This document shows, piece after piece, positions 37,113-45,179 of a stretch of DNA of 64,000 nucleotides. The stretch covers positions 901,793 to 965,792 of the forward strand of contig NZ_JAODIW010000008.1 in assembly GCF_026586625.1 (NCBI RefSeq). Reading direction: 5' to 3'. Position numbers and translations under genes: made by a program. A model generated the notes under the pieces. That model was not told the origin of the DNA. It saw nothing but the letters and a program-made list of their open reading frames with translations, and did no database searches. This DNA is from Halobium salinum. GTDB taxonomy: Archaea > Halobacteriota > Halobacteria > Halobacteriales > Haloferacaceae. The first letter of the stretch is position 1; each line of letters starts with the position of its first letter.

Positions 37113-37205
37113 ACCGTGGGGTTCGGGTCCCGCGTGAAAACGTGCGTGGTTCGAGGGTGGGATACGGTTCGACAGTGTGTCGTCGAGCGCGAGGGGGACG
37201 TGCGG

Positions 37206-37451
37206 TCAGTCGCCGGCGAGGACGCGGCCGAGCCTGGGCCGGAGTTTGTCGGTGACCAACAGGTACGCGAAGACGAACGCCGTGACACCCACGAACCCGA
37301 CCCAGGCGCCGAGCGCCGTCTGTCCACCCTGCACGGTGAGGAGTGCGAACCGCTCCAGATAGGCACCGGCGACGGAGAGGCCGAGGCTTCCCACCCCGAG
37401 AAACAAGACTTCGAGTACTTCGGGTAGCGTCTCCAGCAGTGAACTCCGCAT
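37206..37451 (-). CDS. Small two-span membrane protein
   Basis: 81 residues. Two hydrophobic segments (about 14-32 and 46-66) are joined by a short polar loop, and the protein ends in a basic cytoplasmic tail (TDKLRPRLGRVLAGD). No family is recognised. Upstream in-frame codons are basic and unlike the rest, so the ATG at 37451 is used. It is divergent from the CobW-like gene with 129 bases between. It is on the same strand as the DHH gene and 93 bases ahead of it, so possibly a leader gene of the same transcript. Confidence 0.55.
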   Translation of the reverse strand: MRSSLLETLPEVLEVLFLGVGSLGLSVAGAYLERFALLTVQGGQTALGAWVGFVGVTAFVFAYLLVTDKLRPRLGRVLAGD

Positions 37452-37580
37452 ACGCTTCCGCGGCGGGTGACCGACATACGCCTCTTGCTTCGCCCGGGAA
37501 GCCACGCGGGGGGCTGACACCACGGCCCGAGTCGACTACCGTGCGTAGAGCTAACAGGATTCGAACCCTACGCTCCCGCT

Positions 37581-38780
37581 ATGGTTCCTGACCCGACCGA
37601 CGACGACGCAGACCGGACGACTCCGACCGACGACCGCATCCCCGTCACCGTCGTCAGCGGCTACCTCGGTGCCGGGAAGACGACTCTCGTCAACCACCTG
37701 CTGCGGAACCCCGGCGACCGGCGGGTCGCCGTCGTCGTCAACGACATGGGCGAGGTGAACATCGACGCCGAACTCATCGCGAGCGAGGCCGGCGAGGACG
37801 GCGTCGTCGACCTCTCGAACGGCTGTATCTGCTGTCGACTGCAGGGAGACCTCGTCGAGTCCGTCGAACGCCTCGCCGAGGAGCGGTCGTTCGACTACCT
37901 CCTCGTGGAGGCCTCCGGCATCAGCGAACCGGTGCCCATCGCCCGGGCGTTCGTCGAGGGGACTGCGGAGTCGGACGTGGACCCGACCGAGCGGTTCCGC
38001 CTCGACACGATGGTGAGCGTCGTCGACGCCTACGGGTTCTGGAAGGAGTTCGACGCCGGCGCGTCGCTGCCGGCCGACCACGACCCCGAGCGCTCGCTCG
38101 CCGACGTCATCGTCGAGGGCATCGAGTTCTGTGACGTGCTCCTGCTGAACAAGTGTGACCTCGTCCCCGAGGAGGCGCTCGACGAAATCGAGGGGTTCGT
38201 CCGCGAACTCGGCCCGCGGGCGGAACTCCACCGGACGACCCACAGCGAGGTCGACCCCGGCGACGTGCTCGACACCGGCCGTTTCGACTTCGAGCGCGCG
38301 ATGCGGGACGTGGGCTGGAAGCGACATCTGCGAGGGGAGGCGGAGGAGGCGCGGGAAACGGCGGGGGAGCACGACGACGGCGACCAGGCGCACGACCACG
38401 ACCACACGCACGGTCACGACCACTCGGCCGCCGAGCGCCACGGCGTCTCCTCGGTCGTCTACGAGCGCGCCGAGCCGTTCCACCCCGAGCGTTTCGCCGA
38501 CTGGCTCGACGACTGGTCCGGCGATATTATCCGCGCGAAAGGGTTCTTCGCCGTGCTCGGCCGCGAGGACGAGGTGATGGGGCTGAGTCAGGCCGGACCG
38601 TCGGTACAGGCCGGTCCCATCGGCGAGTGGAGCGAGGACGAACCGGAGACGCGGCTGGTGTTCATCGGGCGCGGTCTCGACGAGGAGACGCTGTCGGCGG
38701 CGCTCGACGACTGTCTCGCGACGGACGACGAGCGCCGGGCGGGAGCCGAGGCGGTCGCCGACCCGTTCCCCATCGGGTGA
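37581..38780 (+). CDS. CobW/ZNG1-type G3E GTPase, metal chaperone
   Basis: 399 residues. GYLGAGKTTL (Walker A, about 27-36), the metal-binding CxCC in GCICCRLQGD (Cys82, 84, 85) and NKCDLV define the CobW branch of G3E GTPases. A C-terminal CobW_C domain (VYERAEPFHPERFADWLDDW) follows. A His/Asp-rich loop (HDHDHTHGHDHS, near residue 275) lies between the two, as in zinc or cobalt chaperones. It should hand a divalent metal to a target enzyme in the cytoplasm at the cost of GTP. The target is not shown by the neighbours. Confidence 0.9.
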   Translation: MVPDPTDDDADRTTPTDDRIPVTVVSGYLGAGKTTLVNHLLRNPGDRRVAVVVNDMGEVNIDAELIASEAGEDGVVDLSNGCICCRLQGDLVESVERLAEERSFDYLLVEASGISEPVPIARAFVEGTAESDVDPTERFRLDTMVSVVDAYGFWKEFDAGASLPADHDPERSLADVIVEGIEFCDVLLLNKCDLVPEEALDEIEGFVRELGPRAELHRTTHSEVDPGDVLDTGRFDFERAMRDVGWKRHLRGEAEEARETAGEHDDGDQAHDHDHTHGHDHSAAERHGVSSVVYERAEPFHPERFADWLDDWSGDIIRAKGFFAVLGREDEVMGLSQAGPSVQAGPIGEWSEDEPETRLVFIGRGLDEETLSAALDDCLATDDERRAGAEAVADPFPIG

Positions 38781-38792
38781 ACGGCCCGAGAA

Positions 38793-38942
38793 TCAGCCCG
38801 CCAGGTCCTCGCGGAGGTCGTCCCAGGACTCGTGGAACCCGTGGGTGGACTCGGTCTTCGCACCGACGGCCGACTGGTACACCTCGTCGTACTGGAGGAG
38901 CGCGGTCCAGCCGTCCTCCCGGTAGCTGCAGTACATGCACAT
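38793..38942 (-). CDS. CxxC/HxxH microprotein
   Basis: 49 residues. Cys2-x2-Cys5 at the very start and His34-x2-His37 near the end could together hold one zinc ion. Between them runs a short polar alpha/beta stretch (EDGWTALLQYDEVYQSAVG). No family is named, but short zinc proteins of this type are frequent in haloarchaea. It is convergent with the CobW gene 12 bases away and divergent from the next microprotein. A TTATCGG-like element lies about 45 bases upstream. Confidence 0.5.
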   Translation of the reverse strand: MCMYCSYREDGWTALLQYDEVYQSAVGAKTESTHGFHESWDDLREDLAG

Positions 38943-39074
38943 GGGGGGTTCTCGTCGACCGTTGGGCCGCTCGTCCGATAAGCGTGTTGCCAGGTACCAC
39001 AACACATATACCGGCGAAGCTCGCCTCCTTCTCCGGGTACGGTGCCACGTGCCACAGGGAGACACGCAGACGAC

Positions 39075-39197
39075 ATGATAACCGGACGTTGTGACCACTG
39101 CGACTGGCGAGCGCTCGCCGGGTCGCACCCGAAGATGGTACAGCTCTATCAGAACCACCTCCGCGCCGACCACCCGCGCGCCTGGCTCAGAGGGTAG
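39075..39197 (+). CDS. 40-residue C2H2-type zinc-finger microprotein
   Basis: The reading is MITGRCDHCDW... with Cys6-x2-Cys9 and a final HLRADH (His33 and His38), a classical single zinc-finger spacing (C-x2-C-x23-H-x4-H). The middle His18 is a further candidate ligand. This is a complete small gene, ATG to TAG, on the opposite strand from the CxxC/HxxH microprotein, with their starts 132 bases apart. An ACATATAC element lies about 65 bases upstream. A role in RNA or DNA binding is likely for the fold but cannot be shown here. Confidence 0.6.
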   Translation: MITGRCDHCDWRALAGSHPKMVQLYQNHLRADHPRAWLRG

Positions 39198-39219
39198 CGG
39201 GTCGGCCGACGCTGAGTCG

Positions 39220-39254
39220 CCCGCGAAGCGGGTTGCGCGGGGGTAACCCCCGCG
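39220..39254. terminator. Double hairpin after the zinc-finger microprotein
   Basis: Two perfect hairpins lie side by side: CCCGC/GCGGG around GAA (39220-39232) and CGCGGGGG/CCCCCGCG around TAA (39236-39254). They begin 23 bases past the microprotein stop and could end or protect its transcript. No T-run follows. Confidence 0.45.
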
Positions 39255-39349
39255 AGACGGTGCCGACCGCGGAGTCACCGGGAGCGCCAGCCACGGCGTC
39301 TTTCGCCCGAGAGGGTAGCGTTTACCCGCCGGACCCGGTACTCGCGGGT

Positions 39350-39667
39350 ATGAGCGAGAACGACCGTGAGGGGAGGTCGGACGGCTCCGGGACCGACGAA
39401 GGCGCCGGCACCGACCGTTCCGTCGACACGGGCGACGCACACGCCGAGGCGACCCGCTGGGTGCTCCAGTGGTCGGAGCCGTTCGGCGAGAACCAGCCGA
39501 AGCGCGTCGTCGACACCGAGGCGGCGGCCGAGGCCGTCGTCGAGGCGTGGCAGGACCGATACGAGTCCGTCGAGGGTGAACCGGGACTGTACCGCGTCGA
39601 GTTGAACGCCGAGGTGTACTTCACGACGGTCGAGGTGCCGTACGGGCCGCTTCCGGACGAGGAGTGA
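39350..39667 (+). CDS. Small acidic haloarchaeal protein, function unknown
   Basis: 105 residues. The first 35 are Gly/Asp/Ser-rich and likely disordered; the rest (TRWVLQWSEPFGENQPKRVV, AAAEAVVEAWQDRYE, YRVELNAEVYFTTVEVP) should form one small alpha/beta domain. There is no membrane segment or metal motif. No family is recognised. It is convergent with the dehydrogenase gene. Confidence 0.6.
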   Translation: MSENDREGRSDGSGTDEGAGTDRSVDTGDAHAEATRWVLQWSEPFGENQPKRVVDTEAAAEAVVEAWQDRYESVEGEPGLYRVELNAEVYFTTVEVPYGPLPDEE

Positions 39668-39757
39668 GCGGACGGCTGAGCGTCGACGGCGTCGCTCCGG
39701 TCGGGTCGCGGCGTCGGCGGCGAAAAAGACGGGACGGAAGCTGACGGCCGATTCCGA

Positions 39758-40924
39758 CTACGGCTTGAGGAGGACCTTCGTGACGCCCTCTTCGCGCTTG
39801 TCGAAGCGCTCGTACATCTCGGGCGCCTCGTCGAGGCCGACCTCGTGAGAGACGACCCACGACGGGTCCGCGCGGCCCTCGATGATGAGGTCGCGTAGCT
39901 CCCGGTTGTACTGCTTGACGTTGCACTGGCCGGTGCCGAGCTTCTGGCCCTTCTCGAACAGCTTCCCGAAGTCGATGCCGAGACGGCCCTGCGCGGCCAT
40001 CTCGTCGGGCGCGCCGGGGTCCGAGGGGACGTACAGCCCGGGGATGCCGAGTTGGCCCGTCGGCCGGACCGTCTTGATGAGCTGGTTGAGCACGACCGCG
40101 GGGTTCTCGCGGGCCGGGTCGTAGGCGTCGCTGCCGGGGTCGGTCTCCGGGTCGATAGCCTGGTAGCCGACGGCGTCGACGCCCTTGTCGACTTCGCCGC
40201 CGTGCTGGTCGATAATCTGCTCGACCGGGTCGCCCTCCTCGAAGTTGATGGCGTGGGCGTCGCAGTGTTCCTCCGCCAGTTCGAGGCGGGAGGGGACGCG
40301 GTCGACGCTGTAAATCTCGGCTGCACCTTTGATTTTCGCGCTGTAGGCGGCCATCAGCCCGACCGGCCCGGCGCCGAAGATAGCCACCGAATCGCCGGGT
40401 TTCAGGTTCGCGAGTTCGGTGCCGTGCCACCCCGTCGGGAAGATGTCCGCGAGCAGGGCGAACGACTGCTCGTGCTGGTCACCCTCCGGGAGTTTCAGCG
40501 CGTTGAAGTCGGCGTAGGGGACGCGGAGTTTCTCGGCCTGTCCGCCCTTGTAGGGGCCCATCGCGACGTAGCCGTAGGCGCCGCCGGCGAACCCGGGGTT
40601 GACGTTGGTACAGAACCCGGTGTACCCGTCCTCACAGTTCTCGCAGAACCCACAGGCGACGTTGAACGGCATGACGACGCGGTCTCCCTCCTCCAGGGTG
40701 TCGACGCCGTCGCCGACCTGCTCGACGATTCCCATGTTCTCGTGGCCGAAGACGATTCCCGGCTCCGCGGCGGTCCGACCCTCGTACATGTGGAGGTCCG
40801 ACCCACAGATACACGAGGTGGTGATGTCGACGACGATGTCGTTCGGATGCTGCAGTTCCGGCTCGTCGACCTCTTCGACGGCCACTTCCTTCTCGCCCTT
40901 GTAGACGACTGCGTTCATTGCCAT
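39758..40924 (-). CDS. Zinc-dependent dehydrogenase, glutathione-independent formaldehyde dehydrogenase-like
   Basis: 388 residues of the medium-chain alcohol dehydrogenase family. Catalytic zinc ligands are Cys40 and the GHE motif (His61, Glu62). The structural zinc lobe is Cys91, 94, 97 and 105. NAD binding is at GAGPVGLMAAYSAKIKG. The long loop near the C-terminus (GVDAVGYQAIDPETDPGS) is typical of the glutathione-independent formaldehyde dehydrogenase group, which oxidises formaldehyde or other small aldehydes while keeping NAD bound. The substrate here is inferred. MAMNAVVYKG has two ATGs; the second is the commoner family start. Confidence 0.88.
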   Translation of the reverse strand: MAMNAVVYKGEKEVAVEEVDEPELQHPNDIVVDITTSCICGSDLHMYEGRTAAEPGIVFGHENMGIVEQVGDGVDTLEEGDRVVMPFNVACGFCENCEDGYTGFCTNVNPGFAGGAYGYVAMGPYKGGQAEKLRVPYADFNALKLPEGDQHEQSFALLADIFPTGWHGTELANLKPGDSVAIFGAGPVGLMAAYSAKIKGAAEIYSVDRVPSRLELAEEHCDAHAINFEEGDPVEQIIDQHGGEVDKGVDAVGYQAIDPETDPGSDAYDPARENPAVVLNQLIKTVRPTGQLGIPGLYVPSDPGAPDEMAAQGRLGIDFGKLFEKGQKLGTGQCNVKQYNRELRDLIIEGRADPSWVVSHEVGLDEAPEMYERFDKREEGVTKVLLKP

Positions 40925-41062
40925 TGTCTAACACAACCCAGAAGATGGATAGGATGCCAGCGTTATCACTATTCCTCAGGTAAATTGGTGATAATAACAT
41001 GGCAGACATTCGTGCTATCCGACTGACGGGTGTGGGCGGGAGTGTGGTCCGCGGAGAGCGGG

Positions 41063-41530
41063 CTACGACTCGGTACCCACCGGGTCGCTCTCGCCGCCGG
41101 CCTCGCTCTCGTCGAGTTGGCGAACGGTCAGGACGGGTACCGGGCAGGTGCGGACGACGCGCTCGGCGACGCTCCCGATGAGGAAGCGGTTCTCCCCGTG
41201 GCGACCCCGGGTACCGGTGGCGACCACGTCGGCGTCCTGTTCGCGGGCGTACTCGCCGATGACGGAGGCGGGGTGGCCCTCCCGGACGGCGGTCACGACG
41301 TGTGTGTCGGCCGTACCTTCGACGGCGTCGAGCGCCGCTTCGCCGTCCTCGCGGAGCGCGTCGCGCATCTCCTCGCGGACGCGTTCGGGCGCGGACTCAA
41401 CCTCTCCGGCGTCGACGACGTACAGGGCGTGCACCTCGGCGTCGAACTTCGTCGCCAGGTCGAGCGCCACGTCGACGGCCCGACTGACGCTCTCGGAGCC
41501 GTCGGTGGCGATGACGATGCGGTCGAACAT
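41063..41530 (-). CDS. Universal stress protein, ATP-binding type
   Basis: 155 residues, one UspA domain. The start FDRIVIATDGSESVSRAVDVAL and the nucleotide-binding loop GTRGRHGENRFLIGSVAERV (G-x2-G-x9-GS) are complete, so it should bind ATP as a dimer in the cytoplasm. A Glu/Ser-rich tail follows. It is divergent from a second UspA gene (41659) that has lost this loop, with 128 bases between starts. Such pairs usually answer general stress; the signal is unknown. Confidence 0.92.
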   Translation of the reverse strand: MFDRIVIATDGSESVSRAVDVALDLATKFDAEVHALYVVDAGEVESAPERVREEMRDALREDGEAALDAVEGTADTHVVTAVREGHPASVIGEYAREQDADVVATGTRGRHGENRFLIGSVAERVVRTCPVPVLTVRQLDESEAGGESDPVGTES

Positions 41531-41658
41531 GGGCGTGGCTTCCGGGCGGGTGGGCTTAAAGGTGGAGTGTCGGCGCCGAGGGTCGGGTCCGGTAGCCACC
41601 GACTCACCGACGGCGTCGACCCCCCGGGTTTTTGCCCGATGCCGTCCCACGGTCGGGC

Positions 41659-42108
41659 ATGGACGCACTCGACATCGACCTCGTGCTCGTCCCGGTCGAC
41701 GGGAGCGAGGAGTCGACGACGGCCGTCGAGTACGCCGCGGCGGTCGCCGAGAAGTACGACGCCTCGGTCCACGCGGTGTACGTCCTCGGCGAGAACGTCG
41801 TTCGCGCCATCGAGACGGGCGCCGTCGCGGAGTCGGAGGTCGCAGAGGAGACCGGGGCGTTCAACGAGACCGCCCAGGAACTCGCCGAGGCGAAGGGCGT
41901 ACCGCTGTCGACCTCGACGGCCCGCGGGTTCTCGACGAAGACGAAGCTCCTCCACCCGGGGAGTGTCGTCCTCGACACTGCCGAGGAGGTCGAGGCCGAC
42001 TTCATCGTCGTCCCTCGGGAGCCGGTCTCCGGCGACCCCGGCGAGGTGCTCGAGAAGGCCGCCGAGTACGTTCTGCTGTACGCCAGTCAGCCGGTGTTGT
42101 CGGTCTGA
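41659..42108 (+). CDS. Universal stress protein lacking the ATP-binding loop
   Basis: 149 residues. The first half is a normal UspA domain (LVLVPVDGSEESTTAVEYAAAVAEKYDA in pieces). At the place of the glycine-rich ATP loop the sequence reads VPREPVSGDPGEVLEKAAEYVLLYAS, without the G-x2-G or GS. It probably does not bind ATP and would belong to the non-ATP-binding UspA class. It may pair with, or respond to, the canonical protein on the other strand. Start ATG 41659 is chosen because upstream codons run into the promoter. Confidence 0.85.
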   Translation: MDALDIDLVLVPVDGSEESTTAVEYAAAVAEKYDASVHAVYVLGENVVRAIETGAVAESEVAEETGAFNETAQELAEAKGVPLSTSTARGFSTKTKLLHPGSVVLDTAEEVEADFIVVPREPVSGDPGEVLEKAAEYVLLYASQPVLSV

Positions 42109-42162
42109 GTACGGAAGCGAGACGATTCGATACGCGGGAACGACCGCGGCTCGCGGTGCTTC

Positions 42163-42411
42163 TCAGTTCTCCTCGGTCAGATTCCGAGCGGCGAAGACCT
42201 CGCCGCTCAGTCGGCGGAGCCGACGTCGGAGCGTCGCGAAGCCGACGGTGCCGCCGCCGGCGAGGGTCGCCACCGCGAGGATTCCCTTCATCCCGAGCGC
42301 CGCCGTCACCGACGGGACGAGAAACGCCGCCGCGAAGACGGCGACCCCGGCGGCTCCCACCACCGCCGGGAGGAACAGCACGACCCCCCGAAGTAGATGC
42401 TTCAGTTTCAC
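42163..42411 (-). CDS. Small two-span membrane protein
   Basis: 82 residues from the GTG at 42411. Two hydrophobic helices (about 8-30 and 40-58) are followed by a basic stretch (RRRLRRLSG) that should stay in the cytoplasm. No family is recognised. A frame-extending ATG at 42459 lies upstream of the TATA element at 42433-42441, so it cannot be on the main transcript. The GTG fits a leaderless start. Confidence 0.6.
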   Translation of the reverse strand: MKLKHLLRGVVLFLPAVVGAAGVAVFAAAFLVPSVTAALGMKGILAVATLAGGGTVGFATLRRRLRRLSGEVFAARNLTEEN

Positions 42412-42432
42412 GGACAGTCCTGAACACTGGAT

Positions 42433-42441
42433 GAATATAAG
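42433..42441 (-). promoter_or_regulatory. TATA box deciding the start of the small membrane protein
   Basis: On the minus strand this reads CTTATATTC, centred 26 bases before the GTG at 42411 and downstream of the alternative ATG at 42459. Confidence 0.6.
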
Positions 42442-42615
42442 TGTGTCCCACCGTGTCACGATGGTGACGTAGGCGGCCGACGTGAGAAAGAGGTCACAAG
42501 AGGGAGGTCACAGACGGAGACGACGATGCGTGGGCGTCGCGCGTGGCCCCGTCCGAGTGGGCACACGACCCACGAGTCCGACGCGCTTATCCCCGAATCC
42601 CATCAACCTCCGTGC

Positions 42616-43422
42616 ATGAGAGCCGTCACGCTCGGTCCGGCCGGGACCTACTCCCACCGGGCCGCGAGTTCGGTCGCCGAGGAGGTGGCGTTCCGCGAGT
42701 CCGTCACCGGTATCGTCGACGCCGTCGCCGACGGGGAGTTCGAGCGGGGCGTCGTCCCCATCGAGAACAGCATCGAGGGCTCCGTCACCGAGAGCCTCGA
42801 CGCGCTGGCCGACCGCGAGGTCGCCGTCGTCCAGGAAATCGTCACGCCCATCCGACACGCCCTGCTCGCGCAGGGGCCGGAGTTCGAGGTCGTCGCCAGC
42901 CACTCACAGGCGCTCGCCCAGTGTCGAAGCTACCTCGAGGAACACTACCCGGACGTCCAGTTGGAGGCCGTCGCCTCGACGGCCCGCGGCGTCGAACACG
43001 CCCGCGAGGACCCGACCGTCGCCGGCATCGGCCACCCGGAGAACGCCGGCGAGGACCTCCAGGTCGTCGCCGAGGACATCCAGGACCGCGACTCCAACGC
43101 GACGCGCTTCCTCGTCGTCGCCCCCGTCGCGGAGCGCTCGGAGGCCGGCGGGAAGACCTCGCTGGTCGTCTACCCGAACGCCAACTACCCCGGCCTCCTG
43201 CTCGAACTGCTGCAGGCCTTCGCCGACCGCGACATCAACCTCTCGCGCATCGAGTCCCGCCCGAGCGGCGAGCGCCTCGGCGACTACCTGTTCCACATCG
43301 ACTTCGAGGCCGGCCTCTACGAGGAGCGGACGAAGGAGGCCCTGCAGGCCGTCGAGCGCATCGCCGCCAACGGCTGGGTCCGCCGCCTCGGCTCGTACGA
43401 CACGCGCCACGTGTTGTACTGA
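42616..43422 (+). CDS. pheA: Prephenate dehydratase
   Basis: 268 residues. Converts prephenate to phenylpyruvate in phenylalanine synthesis. The dehydratase domain (to about 175) has LGPAGTYSHRAA at the start, VVPIENSIEGSV and the catalytic TRF motif (163-165). The ACT regulatory domain follows (KTSLVVYPNANYPGLLLELL, then IESRPS at 212-217), so feedback inhibition by phenylalanine is expected. There is no chorismate mutase part; haloarchaea encode it separately. The start is chosen because MRAVTLGPAGTYSH is the family start. It is followed by two heat-shock genes on the same strand. Confidence 0.96.
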   Translation: MRAVTLGPAGTYSHRAASSVAEEVAFRESVTGIVDAVADGEFERGVVPIENSIEGSVTESLDALADREVAVVQEIVTPIRHALLAQGPEFEVVASHSQALAQCRSYLEEHYPDVQLEAVASTARGVEHAREDPTVAGIGHPENAGEDLQVVAEDIQDRDSNATRFLVVAPVAERSEAGGKTSLVVYPNANYPGLLLELLQAFADRDINLSRIESRPSGERLGDYLFHIDFEAGLYEERTKEALQAVERIAANGWVRRLGSYDTRHVLY

Positions 43423-43491
43423 ACGGTGCGAGCGCCAGCGCCGTCCCGCTGGCAACAACCTTGATGCCGTCGGGCGGCCGAACCCTTCACC

Positions 43492-43917
43492 ATGCCCGAC
43501 CGGAAGAACCCGTTCGAGGACCTCGACGACCTGTTCGACCGACTGACCCGCGGACTGGAGGACGCCGGGATGGCCGGGGGCGCCACCGACGTGGCCGTCG
43601 ACGTGAGCGAGACCGCCGAGGACGTGGTCGTCGCCGCCGACCTCCCCGGGTACGACCGCGAGGACGTGAACGTCACCGTCGCGAACCGCCGACTGACCGT
43701 CGAGGCCGAGCGCGAACGGTCGAGCGAGTCCGGAGACGAGCGGTACCACCGCCGCGAGCGGAGCCACCGGCGGGTCCGTCGGACCGTCACGCTCCCGACC
43801 GACGTGGAGGAGGAGTCGGCGAGCGCCACCTACGAGAACGGCGTCCTCACCGTCACGCTCCCGAAGGAGGTGCCGGACGACGAGGACGCGTCGGGCCACC
43901 GAATCGACATCAGCTGA
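43492..43917 (+). CDS. Hsp20-family small heat-shock protein (first)
   Basis: 141 residues. The alpha-crystallin domain (about 35-130) has VAVDVSETAEDVVVAADLPGY and the conserved end ENGVLTVTLPK. The N-terminal helix (NPFEDLDDLFDRLTRGLE) and an HRIDIS C-terminus with the IxI-type motif support oligomer formation. It should hold unfolded proteins without ATP. A second, more diverged Hsp20 follows 106 bases on. Confidence 0.93.
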   Translation: MPDRKNPFEDLDDLFDRLTRGLEDAGMAGGATDVAVDVSETAEDVVVAADLPGYDREDVNVTVANRRLTVEAERERSSESGDERYHRRERSHRRVRRTVTLPTDVEEESASATYENGVLTVTLPKEVPDDEDASGHRIDIS

Positions 43918-43978
43918 ATCGGCGTATTTAGCCCGCTGACAGTTCGTAACGTGCGAGTAGCTATCTTACGTCCGAGAA

Positions 43979-43986
43979 TCTTTAAG
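43979..43986 (+). promoter_or_regulatory. TATA box of the second Hsp20 gene
   Basis: TCTTTAAG is centred about 27 bases before a GTG at 44009 and 41 before the ATG at 44024. A GGAG lies nine bases before the ATG. Either start is possible. Confidence 0.55.
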
Positions 43987-44023
43987 CCATCTCGCGACGG
44001 AATAAGGGGTGGAGATTCAACTC

Positions 44024-44467
44024 ATGCGACGACACAACCCCTTCGAGGATTTCGAGCAGATGTTCGAGCGGATGTCCCACCAGTTCGAGGACATGAGCCG
44101 CCAGTGGGAGACCCCCTCCATCGCCGCCTCCCGCTCGGGCGGTATGGAAATCGACGTCGCCGACTACGACGACGAGATCGTCGTCACGGCCGACGTGCCC
44201 GGCTTCGAGAAGGAGGACATCGACCTCACCCTCTCCGAGCGCACCCTGACCATCAGCGCCGAGCGCGAGATGGAACGGGAGAGCGAGGAGGGTGAGTACC
44301 TCCGCCGCGAGCGCCGCTCGTCCTCGATGCGCCGCAGCATCCGCCTGCCCGAGTCTATCGACGAGGAGCGGACCGCTGCGACCTACCAGAACGGCGTCCT
44401 CACCGTCACCCTCCCCAAGCTGACGATGGAGGAGGGCGACGACGCCCGGCACATCGACATCAACTGA
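44024..44467 (+). CDS. Hsp20-family small heat-shock protein (second)
   Basis: 147 residues. After an aromatic/Met-rich N-terminus (NPFEDFEQMFERMSHQFEDM) comes the alpha-crystallin domain (MEIDVADYDDEIVVTADVPGF, ENGVLTVTLPK equivalent QNGVLTVTLPK) and a DIN end. It has its own promoter, so it need not be co-transcribed with the first. A leaderless GTG at 44009 would add five residues (MEIQL). The N-terminal halves of the two Hsp20s differ strongly, which usually means different client or oligomer choice. Confidence 0.93.
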   Translation: MRRHNPFEDFEQMFERMSHQFEDMSRQWETPSIAASRSGGMEIDVADYDDEIVVTADVPGFEKEDIDLTLSERTLTISAEREMERESEEGEYLRRERRSSSMRRSIRLPESIDEERTAATYQNGVLTVTLPKLTMEEGDDARHIDIN

Positions 44468-44499
44468 GTCGGCGGACGAGACCCCCGGTTTTTCTGCAC

Positions 44500-44970
44500 T
44501 TACAGCAACTCCCGAGCGACCGCGTCGACCGCCTCCCCCCAGCCCGCCGGCATCTCGCCGCCGCGCTTCGGCGGGTCGAAGGGGAGCGTCACGGCCTCGT
44601 AGCCGACGTGTTCGTAGGTCCGCGCGACGCGGTCGCCGACGAACTCGGCGTTCTGTCGCTTCGAGGAGACGCCGCCGGAGGCGAGCGCGTAGTAGTGGGT
44701 GAACGCCTGCCTGACGACCACCCGGTCGTAGGCATCGAGGGTCCCCGCCGCGAGGTGGCGGAACAGTTTCGCCGTGTTGTCGGCGGGGTCGGCCCGCCGC
44801 CACTCCAACTCGACGAGCACGAGCGTCTCCCCGTCCGACGACGGGCCGTCGCCGGCCACGTCCACCGGCGTCCCCGCCACCCGGTGCTCGACGGTCCAGT
44901 CGAACTCGGGATGTGCGTCGGCGAGTCGCCCGCGGAGTCGCTCCTGTACCCGGCGTGCGGCCTCGCCCAT
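44500..44970 (-). CDS. Haloarchaeal protein with possible PD-(D/E)xK-like core
   Basis: 156 residues, cytoplasmic. A strand with VDVAGDG is followed by LVLVELEWRRADPADNTAKLFRHL, an order of acidic residues (Asp then ExE) reminiscent of restriction-like nuclease folds, but the Lys of the motif is replaced by Trp-Arg-Arg. A later conserved-looking block is YDRVVVRQAFTHYYALASGG. I recognise no family with confidence. It may be an inactive or divergent nuclease fold, or an unrelated alpha/beta protein. Confidence 0.55.
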   Translation of the reverse strand: MGEAARRVQERLRGRLADAHPEFDWTVEHRVAGTPVDVAGDGPSSDGETLVLVELEWRRADPADNTAKLFRHLAAGTLDAYDRVVVRQAFTHYYALASGGVSSKRQNAEFVGDRVARTYEHVGYEAVTLPFDPPKRGGEMPAGWGEAVDAVARELL

Positions 44971-45066
44971 GAGCTGGGCGAGCGTCGGACGAGGAATGAG
45001 CGTTTCGGTGAGCCGAACGGTCCGGCGAACGACTCACCGGACGGGGAGGCGGCGACGACCGCCCGA

Positions 45067-45109
45067 CAGCCACCGCGGGCGGGACTTCGGAAGGGGCCGG
45101 GGGCTTCCG
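45067..45109. repeat. Structured intergenic repeat, family 1 compact copy
   Basis: Shares a word of about 35 bases with 9377-9412. CGGAAG (45088-45093), GGG, CCGG, GGG and CTTCCG (45104-45109) follow each other without the inserted arm of the other copy. It lies between two minus-strand genes (209-base gap). The rest of the gap holds the 5' region of the 44970 gene. Confidence 0.7.
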
Positions 45110-45179
45110 TGAGCTCTCCCGATATGACGGACCTCGTTGATTACCCCGGCCGAAAGACCACCTGAACCGACCCACGCCG

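Noticed and set aside
37553-37575. Minus-strand GGGTTCGAATCC, like a tRNA T-arm or attachment site
   Set aside because: The bases around it do not fold into the rest of a tRNA, and no integrase or matching second copy is present.
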